From: Cupriavidus pauculus
Lineage (GTDB): Bacteria > Pseudomonadota > Gammaproteobacteria > Burkholderiales > Burkholderiaceae
Direction: 5' to 3'
Assembly (NCBI RefSeq): GCF_008801835.1
Contig: NZ_VZOW01000036.1
Location: forward strand, 1 to 57,074
Length of the DNA stretch: 57,074 bases
Of the stretch, positions 1-7,472 are shown in pieces; position 1 is the first letter of the stretch; every line of letters starts with the position of its first letter. A program made the translations under genes and the position numbers. The notes beneath the pieces were generated by a model. It had not been told where the DNA came from. It did not search any database and saw only the letters and a program-made list of their open reading frames with translations.

Positions 1-87
1 AGCCGACTCCACTCGACGCTGGGCTACGTCAGCCCCATGACGTTCGAGAAAAACTGGTCCGCAGCTCAGCAACACCGGGCTGCCTAA
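1..87 (+). CDS. IS3-family transposase OrfB, C-terminal tail only
   Basis: Frame 1 is open from the first base to a TAA at 85-87 and reads SRLHSTLGYVSPMTFE..., the usual end of the IS3-family DDE transposase, where the conserved LGY(V)SP(M)xFE motif closes the integrase core. The rest of the gene lies left of the window. The sequence after the stop, around 97-127 (tgggattcgtggaacagggg), is probably the right terminal repeat of the element, but the matching left end cannot be seen. Family assignment is firm; the exact IS name is not determinable. Confidence 0.8.
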   Translation, partial: SRLHSTLGYVSPMTFEKNWSAAQQHRAA

Positions 88-333
88 TTCCCTCGGTTAT
101 GGGATTCGTGGAACAGGGGCAAGGTCACACAGTGTCCCGATATCTGGTATTGAGCCCGTCACGAGACGCCGACGCGACAGGGTTCGCCCAATTTTTTGCG
201 ACCAGCGGAGGCCAAATCCCACTCGCTTGGCCTCATGGCAGCTACGGCGCCGCGTTGGATTCCCCGAGAACTGTCCTCCGACACACCGTCCGGGCCAATT
301 GAATCCGATCGTATCGATCATCGCTGAGGGCGC

Positions 334-683
334 TCAGACGCCCGGATTGTTTGACGGCAGATTCATCTCCGACCTTCCGTCAATTCCGCGCACGACGTCG
401 ATGCCGACACTCGAATAGAACTTGGAAATATCTTCCGTGATGACGGTCCGGGCACCTGCGTGAATCTTCACACTATCCGTGTAGTCCTTTTCCGGGACGC
501 CACCGGTCAAGTAAGGGGGATAGAGGACCTTACGTGTTCACTGATGCGTTGAAGCACCGCTTTCAGCGGCTGGCGCGTGTCATACAGAACCCCACGCGAA
601 ATGTAGGTTCTTGCTAAAAAAATTCCCGGAATGTGGTGACAAAACGCCCGCGTTCCGAATGACAAGGCGCACCATCTTAGGCA
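334..683 (-). pseudogene. Reverse transcriptase fragment, frameshifted
   Basis: The complement strand carries reverse-transcriptase-like sequence in more than one frame. One frame, about 655 down to 540, reads LARTYISRGVLYDTRQPLK followed by AVLQRISEHV. After a shift near 520-530 another frame reads YPPYLTGGVPEKDYTD, then SVKIHAGARTVITEDISKFY, ending at a TGA at 334-336. The order Arg-Pro-Leu-Lys, a YPPYLTGG-like loop, then H-A-G-x-x-x-V-I-x-E-D-I-x-x-F matches the N-terminal RT0-RT1 region of retron-like or abortive-infection-type bacterial reverse transcriptases. The YxDD catalytic region is absent. A possible start is the ATG on the complement near 683. It is a dead remnant; which RT class it belonged to cannot be decided. 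Confidence 0.6.
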
Positions 684-692
684 TCAACAGAT

Positions 693-721
693 GCTATAAG
701 TCACACTTGTACTTGCGGAGG
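693..721 (+). promoter_or_regulatory. Promoter, operator candidate and RBS of vapB
   Basis: A TATAAG -10-like hexamer (695-700) overlaps a short inverted repeat AAGT-CAC-ACTT (698-708). A good Shine-Dalgarno GGAGG (717-721) lies 5 bases before the vapB ATG. VapB antitoxins usually repress their own promoter through such short palindromes, so this is a plausible autoregulatory operator; the assignment is by position only. Confidence 0.4.
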
Positions 722-726
722 CTCCC

Positions 727-924
727 ATGCGTACGACTATTGCGCTTGACGACGAACTGTTGGCCAAGGCCCAGGGCTATACGGGCTTGAAGGGGAAAAC
801 GGCAATTGTGCGCGAAGCGCTAAAGGCCTTGATCCAACGTGAAGCTGCCAAACGACTCGCGAACCTTGGCGGAAGCCAACTCGGTATCCAAGGGGCGGCG
901 CGTCGCCGGCAGGACATCGAATGA
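727..924 (+). CDS. vapB: VapB-type antitoxin (ribbon-helix-helix)
   Basis: A 65-residue protein beginning MRTTIALDDELLAKAQ, the typical strand and first helix of a VapB ribbon-helix-helix antitoxin of the DUF2191 kind. The rest is Lys/Arg/Ala-rich with an RREALKAL-like second helix (IVREALKALIQREAAKRLA). Such proteins bind DNA as dimers and neutralise a PIN-domain RNase through the C-terminal tail. The gene has a GGAGG ribosome site and its stop overlaps the next start by 4 bases (ATGA), the usual vapBC coupling. The partner toxin is broken, so the antitoxin is now an orphan unless it acts on a toxin elsewhere. Confidence 0.8.
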   Translation: MRTTIALDDELLAKAQGYTGLKGKTAIVREALKALIQREAAKRLANLGGSQLGIQGAARRRQDIE

Positions 925-1106
925 TTCTTGTCGACAGTTCAGTGTGGATTGATCACATCAACACACACCCCGTAGAAGGGCAAAGTCCCTCGGTGCAGGC
1001 GAGGGCGCGTGACGCGCGGCAGGGACGGTGCATCGGACGACGAATCGATGGCGACCATGGCAGGCACTTCGGCGGACAATGGCCGGGAAGCGCCTCTTCA
1101 CTGTAG
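921..1106 (+). pseudogene. vapC: VapC PIN-domain toxin, truncated to its first 14 residues
   Basis: The ORF starts MILVDSSVWIDHIN, the classic first strand of a VapC PIN domain with the first catalytic Asp (residue 5). From about base 963 the translation (THPVEGQSPS...) no longer resembles a PIN domain, and the ORF ends after 61 residues against the usual 125-140. The remaining acidic catalytic residues are missing. The junction near 963 marks a deletion or insertion, and no downstream PIN fragment was found in other frames. It should be non-functional as an RNase. Confidence 0.75.
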
Positions 1107-1212
1107 TGCGCGCCGGCATTTGAGAGCCATCAGCACACCGCCACCCGGGGATGGGCACGGCCGCCCGCGCCGCGCAGCCCAATCAGTCGGCGGCGAAGCG
1201 CCCAGACCCGAA

Positions 1213-1383
1213 CAGGTGAAGTGGAAGAACGGAAGGGTTCCGTCAGAGGCTTCGTGCGCTGGCGAGGGAAGGAACTCGCCGACATGTCAAAACAAACGTC
1301 GCGCCTCAAGCGAATGGATGCGCCCTCAGCTGGCCTTTGATCTGTGCTGCACGAGGAACTTAGGCGGCAGCCCCCACCATCGG
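1213..1383 (+). repeat. Degenerate, rearranged copy of the 3952-4407 region
   Basis: Two adjacent blocks are diverged copies of sequence found 2.6-3.1 kb downstream. Bases 1213-1318 match 4292-4407 inside the 176-aa gene (shared words such as gtggaagaacgg, aagggttcc and gcttcgtgcg), with a deletion of about 7 bp that breaks the frame. Bases 1330-1383 match 3952-4009, which in the intact copy lies upstream of that gene (shared ctttgatctgtg, aggcggcag and ccaccatcgg). Block order is therefore swapped. The rest of 963-1528 shows no convincing gene; a 197-codon ORF at 1009-1602 runs through these remnants and is rejected. Confidence 0.75.
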
Positions 1384-1528
1384 TGGCCCATGCATCACAC
1401 GCGCTCTGGAGGCAGCCTTCGCGCCAGCGATCACCGCTCGCGTCGCCGTGCTCGAACCTCAACACTATTCGGCTGGTACGAGTTGCAAGCTCTTAAAGAG
1501 TTCGCTCGCTTGGAGTCCGGCCATACGC

Positions 1529-2383
1529 ATGTTGCTGATGGCCATTGTCCCCCTGGCGGGCGCCAGTGCCCTCGGCGTCCTGAGCGAATATGCCACCTAT
1601 AACTATGCCATTCACTATGGATTTCGCCCCGCATTTGAAGGCGTCCCGTACCTGAAGGCAACCGTCACACTAATCAGTTTTCTAATTCTATTATTCGGGG
1701 CGCTTGTTTTCACAGGCATCGTTTTTCTGATTAATTATTTTGTGACGCAATTTTCGATCGCAGAGAGGCTGGCGGACCGTATCGCCGCACGATTATTGAC
1801 CTCCGACGAAGGTAAGCGGATCTTGGCGACAAATCCAGGAATTCGTACAGTGCTCCGAGTCACAGCAAACTATCTGTTGACGAAACCATCCCGGGCAATT
1901 TCCGGTGTTTTCTGGGGCTATTGGGCAATCGCAACCTCTTCCTTTTACTTGCTGATTTCCCACTCCAACCCAGAAATGGAGATCGAAAATAGGATAATAA
2001 TTAGTATTTGTCTCGCTCTCTTTGTATTCGCTGTAGTGTCTTGCCTTATCTGGGAGAAATTGATCTGGTTGTATGCCACCATGGGTGCAGTCACCACGGT
2101 TGTCGCGACCGTCGTCCTCATGTTCAACGCCCCGGTGTATGCTGAGTTCCTCAGGTTGGTCGGGTACGGTGGGGGCATACCAATACAGATCTCCGAAAAG
2201 ATGGAAGGCGACACGAGATCTCTCATACACGGATATCTCATGCTCAGAACCACCGACTCCCTTCTGCTGTACAACAGCAATACCAACCTCATATCGGAGT
2301 ACTCCCGATCCGCGGCGACAGAAGTCGCTCACGCCGCTGGGGGACTGCGCCGCTTGCCATTCGCCTTGCCGCAGGCCCAGTAG
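1529..2383 (+). CDS. Polytopic membrane protein of unknown function
   Basis: A 284-residue protein from the ATG at 1529 (MLLMAIVPLAGASALG), which has GGAG at 1512-1515. A GTG at 1448 in the same frame would add 27 residues read through the degenerate repeat and is less likely. Hydrophobic stretches suggest about five membrane segments: residues 1-19, about 45-73, 125-145, and two close together around 165-210. The C-terminal 80 residues are soluble and Ser/Thr/Asn-rich. Base composition (about half AT in 1660-2060) is below that of the chromosomal genes, consistent with transferred DNA. No family recognised. Confidence 0.6.
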   Translation: MLLMAIVPLAGASALGVLSEYATYNYAIHYGFRPAFEGVPYLKATVTLISFLILLFGALVFTGIVFLINYFVTQFSIAERLADRIAARLLTSDEGKRILATNPGIRTVLRVTANYLLTKPSRAISGVFWGYWAIATSSFYLLISHSNPEMEIENRIIISICLALFVFAVVSCLIWEKLIWLYATMGAVTTVVATVVLMFNAPVYAEFLRLVGYGGGIPIQISEKMEGDTRSLIHGYLMLRTTDSLLLYNSNTNLISEYSRSAATEVAHAAGGLRRLPFALPQAQ

Positions 2384-2385
2384 TC

Positions 2386-2416
2386 GTCGGAGGCACATGC
2401 CACCTGTGCCTCCGAC
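2386..2416. terminator. Perfect 12-bp hairpin after the membrane protein gene
   Basis: GTCGGAGGCACA (2386-2397) and TGTGCCTCCGAC (2405-2416) form a perfect 12-bp stem with a 7-base loop, starting 3 bases after the stop at 2383. There is no T-run, so it is not a classic intrinsic terminator; it may be a factor-dependent or mRNA-stabilising hairpin. Confidence 0.55.
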
Positions 2417-2784
2417 CGTGCCCTCCATACCGCCATCTGTCGCGCGCTGTGTAATCTTCAAACTTTTCCCGGACCCTCACGGCGCTTGCCAGTTCCAGGT
2501 AGGAGGCGGGAGGCGCTATGGTTAGTGGGATCAGGCGGTGTGGCCAGTCATAAATCGAAACGGAAACAAGCACGCCATTCCACTTGGAATTCCAGTGCGC
2601 GCCCCGGCCAGCCCAGCCCACCATCCATCGGGCAGACTGATCCGAAGAAGGGTAACTCCACAACTCACCCCTAAGAGTTCACCGGCATTTTACCGATATA
2701 CAGGTGGGCACGATCCCCCGAAAGGTTCGCGGAAATATGGCTACGATCTGCGAACCAATCAACACGACTGTCGGAGAACCTAAG
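2417..2784. other. Gene-free stretch upstream of the exported protein
   Basis: No supported gene. Short ORFs here have no ribosome site or recognisable sequence. The last part holds the leader of the following gene, with GGAG at 2773-2776 in front of the ATG at 2785. Confidence 0.5.
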
Positions 2785-3840
2785 ATGAGCTACAAGAGAA
2801 CAATGTCGGTTGCCGCCATCGCGCTAGCTATGATGGCCACTTGTCAAGCGCATGGCGCGGAACCAGCGGATGGCCAGGCTGAATGTAACGCATTTCCCGC
2901 GATTAACGGAACCGACATAACGGCCGGAGGCAGCGTCGCAATAGGCGGTTTCGGCAAACTAGCAGGTGGAGAGATAAAAGGGGACTTCAGTAAGAAGGAC
3001 AAGCGGCTCCTTCCAGACGCCCCCGATACCAACCGAACTGCAGCTGTCATGGCACTCCTGGCCTACCACTGTCGGAGCGCGAAAGGACTCTCAGCGCCAG
3101 AGCGCGAGCGTCAGGACAGAATATTTTACGAGATGGTGCAGGCGCTGTATGGGCAAGCTACTGAACGCAAGTTAGTACGCCCCAAGGAAACGCCGCGAGC
3201 GTTAAACGTGCCGGAAAGAGCCAAAGACGACAAGGCAGTCGTTCCGCCATCCGTTAAGCAGGCTTCTGCACTACTTCGCGACGCAGCGCAAACGTACAAG
3301 AGCGCGCTTAAGCCGCCGTATCAGGCTGCATTGGGAGGGTCCTACATCCCCCTGATGCCGTATGAATTAATGACTGACAGTTTCATGCTGTCAAAGGCGT
3401 CCCAACAAGACTTAATGGAACCAGTTCCCAATGTCATAACCGTCCCAGAAGACGCCACTATCTCACTTGGCTACGGTATGTGTCAGGGTATTCGGCATGG
3501 AGACGAGCAGGTCGATAGCGCCATGACACGCTATAGCGCCAAGATTCCAGAATCACTGTACTCGGATATCGGCAAGATTCGCGCCACAACTGTTTACCGC
3601 TATTTCAGTGGTTTCGCAGCCGGAAGCAAGTGTGATGTGTTTCTCGGGAAGATAAGGAATCGGTTGGATGCAAAGCGGGGCCTCACCTCAGAGGGTCAAA
3701 TCGTCGCTCTCCACCCGATTCCAGTGCGCCTACCAAGTTTTTCTGCCGATGACTATCGCGAGTACATTGGTGCCGTCCAGGCACTCGATCGCAACGCAAC
3801 ATTGGGGTCTGGTGACGGCGGAACAAGAAAACGAGAATGA
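2785..3840 (+). CDS. Exported protein of unknown function
   Basis: A 351-residue protein from the ATG at 2785, chosen because GGAG lies 8 bases upstream and translation then begins with a clean signal peptide (MSYKRTMSVAAIALAMMATC, likely cleaved after QAHGA near residue 25). An in-frame ATG at 2704 would bury that signal. Tat and lipobox motifs are absent. The mature part contains four Cys (residues about 33, 93, 232 and 279, possibly disulfides) and a Gly-rich stretch (ITAGGSVAIGGFGKLAGG) that could be a small beta-hairpin. No family was recognised. The final residues (GDGGTRKRE) are basic and probably disordered. It stands alone with no operon partner. Confidence 0.6.
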   Translation: MSYKRTMSVAAIALAMMATCQAHGAEPADGQAECNAFPAINGTDITAGGSVAIGGFGKLAGGEIKGDFSKKDKRLLPDAPDTNRTAAVMALLAYHCRSAKGLSAPERERQDRIFYEMVQALYGQATERKLVRPKETPRALNVPERAKDDKAVVPPSVKQASALLRDAAQTYKSALKPPYQAALGGSYIPLMPYELMTDSFMLSKASQQDLMEPVPNVITVPEDATISLGYGMCQGIRHGDEQVDSAMTRYSAKIPESLYSDIGKIRATTVYRYFSGFAAGSKCDVFLGKIRNRLDAKRGLTSEGQIVALHPIPVRLPSFSADDYREYIGAVQALDRNATLGSGDGGTRKRE

Positions 3841-3951
3841 CGTCGAAGCCTTCGCTGACACTGGCCACGTCGGATGAAGTGGGTGCAGAGTTTTTACCCT
3901 TCCCTAGACGGAGCGCTGAGCAAAAAAATAAAGTTCTTACGAAACCTCTGG

Positions 3952-4009
3952 CTGACCTTTGATCTGTGTGTGCCGCATGAGGAATTTAGGCGGCAGTTCC
4001 CACCATCGG
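3952..4009. repeat. Second copy of the 1330-1383 block
   Basis: This block is about 80 per cent identical by eye to 1330-1383. On the minus strand it is open in a frame reading RWWELPPKFLMRHTQIKGQP, so it could be the remnant of a coding region rather than a leader of the plus-strand gene at 4154. The surrounding 3841-4153 shows no other supported gene. Confidence 0.6.
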
Positions 4010-4153
4010 CCACAGGCCCAACTTCTGCCTGAGCATCAAAAAAACTATCTCGCACAAAAGGTACTCAAACGCCACACTTCCATGGTTGCCGGAATTGCTG
4101 ATCACCCGTAAATTGGCTGCGAATCGATAAAGGCACACCGTGCAGGAGCAAAA

Positions 4154-4684
4154 ATGGAAGATGTCGCCGGCAAGCAACCGAAACCGTTGTTTGTGGATGG
4201 GGTTTGGCGCCCGATGTCCGAGGAGCCAGTTCACAACGGCCTGTATGAACTTGAAGCCGCACAGCCTGCCCCAGGCGAGGCTGCCAAACTTCAGTTGGTC
4301 AAGTGGAAGAACGGGAAATGGAAGGGTTCCATCAAAAGCTTCGTGCGTTGGCGTGGCCGGGAACTCGCGGAAATGTCGAAACACACGTCTCGCCGCACGC
4401 GAATGGAGGCATTCCGCCTGGAGAAGCGGAATACGCACGAGCCGGCAGCTCAGGCTGCCTGGATTCTGGCCAGGCGTGCTATCTCGCTAGGCCTGGATTC
4501 GGCAGCGGCGTATCGGTACTACCTCATTGCGCACGGCATAGCGGGCAAGACCCTCAAGCGAGCAGATTTGGAATGGGTCGCACAGTTCAGCCAGCAAAAC
4601 GGGGGGCGTGCACACACACAGAAGGAACTGGCCGATCGGTTCTTCGCCGAACGCAACGGCCGCCCCTCGGTCGTCACCACCTGA
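4154..4684 (+). CDS. Unknown 176-aa basic protein, member of a duplicated locus
   Basis: Begins with an ATG preceded by AGGAG (4144-4148). The N-terminal third contains a compact Trp-rich segment (LFVDGVWRPMSEEPVHNGLY) followed by LVKWKNGKWKGSIKSFVRWR. The second half is helical and rich in Arg/Ala (RRTRMEAFRLEKRNTHEPAA). No signal peptide, membrane span or known domain is visible. A diverged, frameshifted piece covering codons 47-85 lies at 1213-1318, so this gene belongs to a locus that has been duplicated and partly lost. Function not recognised. Confidence 0.55.
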   Translation: MEDVAGKQPKPLFVDGVWRPMSEEPVHNGLYELEAAQPAPGEAAKLQLVKWKNGKWKGSIKSFVRWRGRELAEMSKHTSRRTRMEAFRLEKRNTHEPAAQAAWILARRAISLGLDSAAAYRYYLIAHGIAGKTLKRADLEWVAQFSQQNGGRAHTQKELADRFFAERNGRPSVVTT

Positions 4685-4944
4685 TTTGACAAGGCTTGAT
4701 CAACAACGTAGCAGCGGGTGGGCTTCTTCAATCGTTCCTGCGAACGCTTAAGAAGCTCCTCGACATCAAGCGCCAGAAGACCCCAAGACATCTTGGAGTC
4801 CTCCGCGGTCAGCCCAAGCTACCGCCTGATGGCACATGTAGCTGGATCACCCTAGTCCAGTACCAGACCCAGACCCGAATCAGGCGCCGGTCACTCGTGC
4901 ACATCACCTCCCTCTTCATCGCTGGATTCACCGAGCTGTGGGCA

Positions 4945-4985
4945 GCGGACGTAAATTGCACAGAACTGGCGGACGAAATTTGCAC
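4945..4985. repeat. Paired 17-bp terminal repeats left of istA
   Basis: Two near-identical units with a 24-bp period (4945-4961 and 4969-4985), ending 11 bases before the GTG start of istA. Position and spacing fit IS21-type transposase binding sites. Confidence 0.6.
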
Positions 4986-4996
4986 GCTCGGGCAAG

Positions 4997-5953
4997 GTGG
5001 CAGCTCCGAAAGAGCCTTTGGAGCCGCCTATGTACGGGAGGGAACAACGCGTGTTGCTACGTCACTATCTGGAGCAAGGCCTGTCCAAAACGGAGATCGC
5101 GCGGCAACTGGGCGTGAGCCTGCGCACCCTCTACTACTGGATTGACACAGGACAACTCGATCGCGCACGGGATAACGAGTCACTGCGGTACCGGTGTCGT
5201 CCACCGGTCCCACACAAGATTGATAAGTTCCGCGGCATTATCACGGCACGCCTGGCGGAATACCCGAGGCTGATCGCGATGCGGCTGTTCGAGGAGATCT
5301 GCGCTGCCGGCTACAAGGGCGGCTATTCGCAGGTCAAGGAGTTCGTGCGACAAATTCGCCCAGGTGCGGTCCCAGAGCCAGTCGTGCGTTTGGAGACGCC
5401 GCCTGGACGGCAGGCGCAAGTTGAGTTCGCCGAGTTTCGGCTGCCATGGGGCAAGCGGTACGCCTTGTTCGTGGTGCTGAGCTATTCGCGACGCATGTGG
5501 CTTCAGTTTTACCCGCGTCAAAGCATGGAGGTGCTCATGCAAGGCCTGGAAGAGGCCTTTGCCTTCCATGGTGGCGTTCCCTTGGAGCTACTGTTCGATC
5601 AAATGAAGGCCGTTGTGGTCGACGATCAGCGTGGTGCCGGCGGCAGGGTGCTGGAAAACGTCGAGTTCTCGCGCTTTGCTCGCCGTTGGGACTTTCGCAT
5701 CCGCGCTTGTCGCCCGTACCGGGCTCGGACCAAAGGCAAGGTGGAGCGGCCTATCAGATATGTCCGACAGAGCTTCTTCTACGGTCGGGAATTCCTCAAT
5801 GATGCGGATCTGAATACCCAGGCGTTGTCGTGGGTCATGCGCCAAGCCAACCAGGGCAAACATCGGACCACTGGAGAGGCGCCCGATGCCCGCTTTCTAC
5901 GCGACGAGTTGGCCTTACTTCAGCCGTTAGCACGAGCACCGTATAGAGGCTAG
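4997..5953 (+). CDS. istA: IS21-family transposase IstA
   Basis: A 318-residue protein from a GTG start. The N-terminus has a helix-turn-helix (EQRVLLRHYLEQGLSKTEIA then RQLGVSLRTLYYW) typical of IstA, followed by a DDE-type integrase core with VEFAEFRLPWGKRYALFVVL around residues 140-160 and a later LELLFDQMKAVVVDD block. An RPYRARTKGKVERPIRYVRQ motif follows (about residues 238-257), where the catalytic Glu sits. The length is at the short end for the family. It acts with IstB in cut-out/paste-in transposition. The TAG at 5951 falls soon after the core, so some C-terminal tail may have been lost. Confidence 0.85.
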   Translation: MAAPKEPLEPPMYGREQRVLLRHYLEQGLSKTEIARQLGVSLRTLYYWIDTGQLDRARDNESLRYRCRPPVPHKIDKFRGIITARLAEYPRLIAMRLFEEICAAGYKGGYSQVKEFVRQIRPGAVPEPVVRLETPPGRQAQVEFAEFRLPWGKRYALFVVLSYSRRMWLQFYPRQSMEVLMQGLEEAFAFHGGVPLELLFDQMKAVVVDDQRGAGGRVLENVEFSRFARRWDFRIRACRPYRARTKGKVERPIRYVRQSFFYGREFLNDADLNTQALSWVMRQANQGKHRTTGEAPDARFLRDELALLQPLARAPYRG

Positions 5954-6064
5954 AGGCGTGGCAACCCTGTCAGACAGCCCGACTTGCCGGATACCGGCCG
6001 CGGCCTTGCCCAGGGTGGAGAGGCGCTCGCTGAGCGAATACGGCAGACTGGCGGGAGACCAACG

Positions 6065-6880
6065 ATGAGCGCCGCCCGATCACCCCGCGAGGCCATCCGC
6101 GATATGCTGGCGGATCTTAAGATGCCAGGTTCGCTCGAGGCGATCGACCAGATCCTCAGCGCGGTCGACAGCGGTCAACTAACGGCGTCTGAAGCAATTC
6201 AGCGCCTCCTCGGAGCGCAGATAAAGCTGCGTAACAACCGCCGTCTGATGGCGGCAATGCACTCTTCCCGGCTTCCAGCTATCAAGACCCTGGAGGATTT
6301 CGATTTCGCCTTTCAGCCATCGATCAAGCGCGAACAAATCGAGAGCTTGCACGAGCTCGGCTTTGTCGAGCGCAAGGAGAACGTCGTCCTGCTCGGCCCG
6401 CCTGGCGTTGGCAAAAGCCACCTCGCGATCAGCCTGGCCGTCGCAGCAGCCAAGCGGGGCCGCCGCGTCTACTACGGGACCTTGATCGACTTGATTTCGT
6501 CACTTGAGGAAGCGCAGGCGACGGGACAACTGCTTCGTCGTCTCACGGTGCTAACCCATCCAGCCTTGCTAGTCGTCGACGAGATTGGCTACCTGCCGAT
6601 CACCCACGGCGGCGCTGTGCTTTTTTTCCAGCTTATCAGCCGACGCTATGAACACGCTTCTACCGTACTGACTTCCAACAAGGGATTCGAAGAATGGGGA
6701 GCTGTCTTCGGGGATGAAGTGATGGCTGCCACGCTCATCGACCGAGTGCTCCATCACTGCCATCTCGTGAACATCAAGGGGAACAGCTATCGCATGCGTG
6801 AGCACGCAGAACTCTCGCGGGAGCTTAACCGTGAGTCACGCGCCCGACGCACACGCGCGGAAACAACGAGCACCGCATAG
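6065..6880 (+). CDS. istB: IS21-family helper ATPase IstB
   Basis: A 271-residue AAA+ protein of DnaC-like type. Start chosen at the ATG at 6065 (MSAARSPREAIRDMLADLKM), the usual IstB beginning, with GGGAG just upstream; an in-frame earlier start at 5984 would add unrelated residues. Walker A GPPGVGKS lies near residues 114-121 and Walker B LLVVDEIGYLP near 174-184. A sensor-type region TVLTSNKGFEEW follows at about 200-211. IstB loads the transposase onto target DNA. The gene appears intact. Confidence 0.88.
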   Translation: MSAARSPREAIRDMLADLKMPGSLEAIDQILSAVDSGQLTASEAIQRLLGAQIKLRNNRRLMAAMHSSRLPAIKTLEDFDFAFQPSIKREQIESLHELGFVERKENVVLLGPPGVGKSHLAISLAVAAAKRGRRVYYGTLIDLISSLEEAQATGQLLRRLTVLTHPALLVVDEIGYLPITHGGAVLFFQLISRRYEHASTVLTSNKGFEEWGAVFGDEVMAATLIDRVLHHCHLVNIKGNSYRMREHAELSRELNRESRARRTRAETTSTA

Positions 6881-7017
6881 TCCCGAATTCGTTTGAACTG
6901 CTATCGCCTCGAATCGGCGGTTACCGACCCTTAGCGGACCATCGCGTTTCCCAAAAGCGGACGATCCCGCGTTACCTCCGTCCATTGCCAAGAAATTTCT
7001 TGAAAGCCCGTGCGTCT

Positions 7018-7321
7018 TTATATGCGCTCGATCGTATAAGGCTCGATCTCACACCCCCATCCACCGAAGTGCCCGCATCCACCCGGCCCTCGTGGGCCGT
7101 AGGCGATTCCAGTAATTCTGACGCGCTTCCCGTTCCATCGCGAAAGTGCCTGCTCGTTCGGTCGCATACTTCCTGACCCAAACGTGATCCAGACGCTCGA
7201 CTGGTAGAGCGGCGGTCTCGAACTCGAACGTAAGCAACCCGACAACTTCGACAGGCTTGCCGTGAAGGTCATGAATACTATCGACTAGCTTGTTCACGCT
7301 GAGCGATGTGCTTTCCATCAT
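7018..7321 (-). pseudogene. Frameshifted small protein, immunity-like
   Basis: Two overlapping frames on the complement make one protein when joined near 7205. The upstream frame reads MMESTSLSVNKLVDSIHDLH then GKPVEVVGLLTFEFETAAL; the downstream frame reads YQSSVWITFGSGSMRPNEQA, then RWNGKRVRITG, CGHFGGWGCEIEP, and ends YTIERI at 7018. The join restores a pattern (G-x-V/L-x-x-x-G-x-L-x-F-E-F ... W-N-G-K-R-V-x-x-x-G ... G-G-C-G-H) that I associate with small orphan proteins near secreted effectors, some of them immunity proteins; that link is from memory and uncertain. As sequenced the gene is broken. Confidence 0.55.
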
Positions 7322-7342
7322 TGGAATCTCATCATGGCGTTC

Positions 7343-7368
7343 AGCACCGGCCGGTATGAGCCGGTGCT
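7343..7368. repeat. Perfect 9-bp inverted repeat
   Basis: AGCACCGGC (7343-7351) and GCCGGTGCT (7360-7368) form a 9-bp stem with an 8-base loop. It lies between the minus-strand 87-aa gene and the frameshifted gene below it, so it could act as an intercistronic hairpin; no T-run follows on either strand. Confidence 0.5.
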
Positions 7369-7472
7369 TACGGTAGTGTTAGTGTGCCAAGGTGCCATGA
7401 AACAGGAGGTAAGAATCGACCCGTTGTAGTCCTTCGATATCCCGAACTTACCGCCCGAAAGCGGACGTCACA

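Larger units (their letters stand above)
4945..6955 (+). mobile_element. IS21-family element (istA-istB), right boundary unclear
   Basis: The istA and istB genes are adjacent and co-oriented, as in all IS21-family elements. On the left, two 17-bp direct repeats (gcggacgtaaattgcac at 4945-4961 and gcggacgaaatttgcac at 4969-4985, spacing 24 bp) look like the multiple IstA-binding terminal repeats of this family. Behind istB there is no convincing inverted copy; 6934-6974 contains two gcggac(c/g)atc(g/c)cg units in direct orientation instead. The right end is placed only roughly and the element may be truncated. Bases 4685-4944 show no supported gene. Confidence 0.65.

Noticed and set aside
334..683. 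A complete retron with its non-coding RNA
   Set aside because: Only the RT0-RT1 part of the polymerase is present and it is frameshifted; no msr/msd-like inverted repeats were found around it.
1009..1602. A 197-codon plus-strand ORF
   Set aside because: It crosses the degenerate repeat blocks and the start of the membrane protein in a different frame, and has no ribosome site or domain.
4519..4791. A minus-strand ORF starting MSWGLLALDVEELLKRSQER
   Set aside because: The first 40 residues look protein-like and may be a small remnant, but most of it is antisense to the 176-aa gene and nothing extends it upstream.
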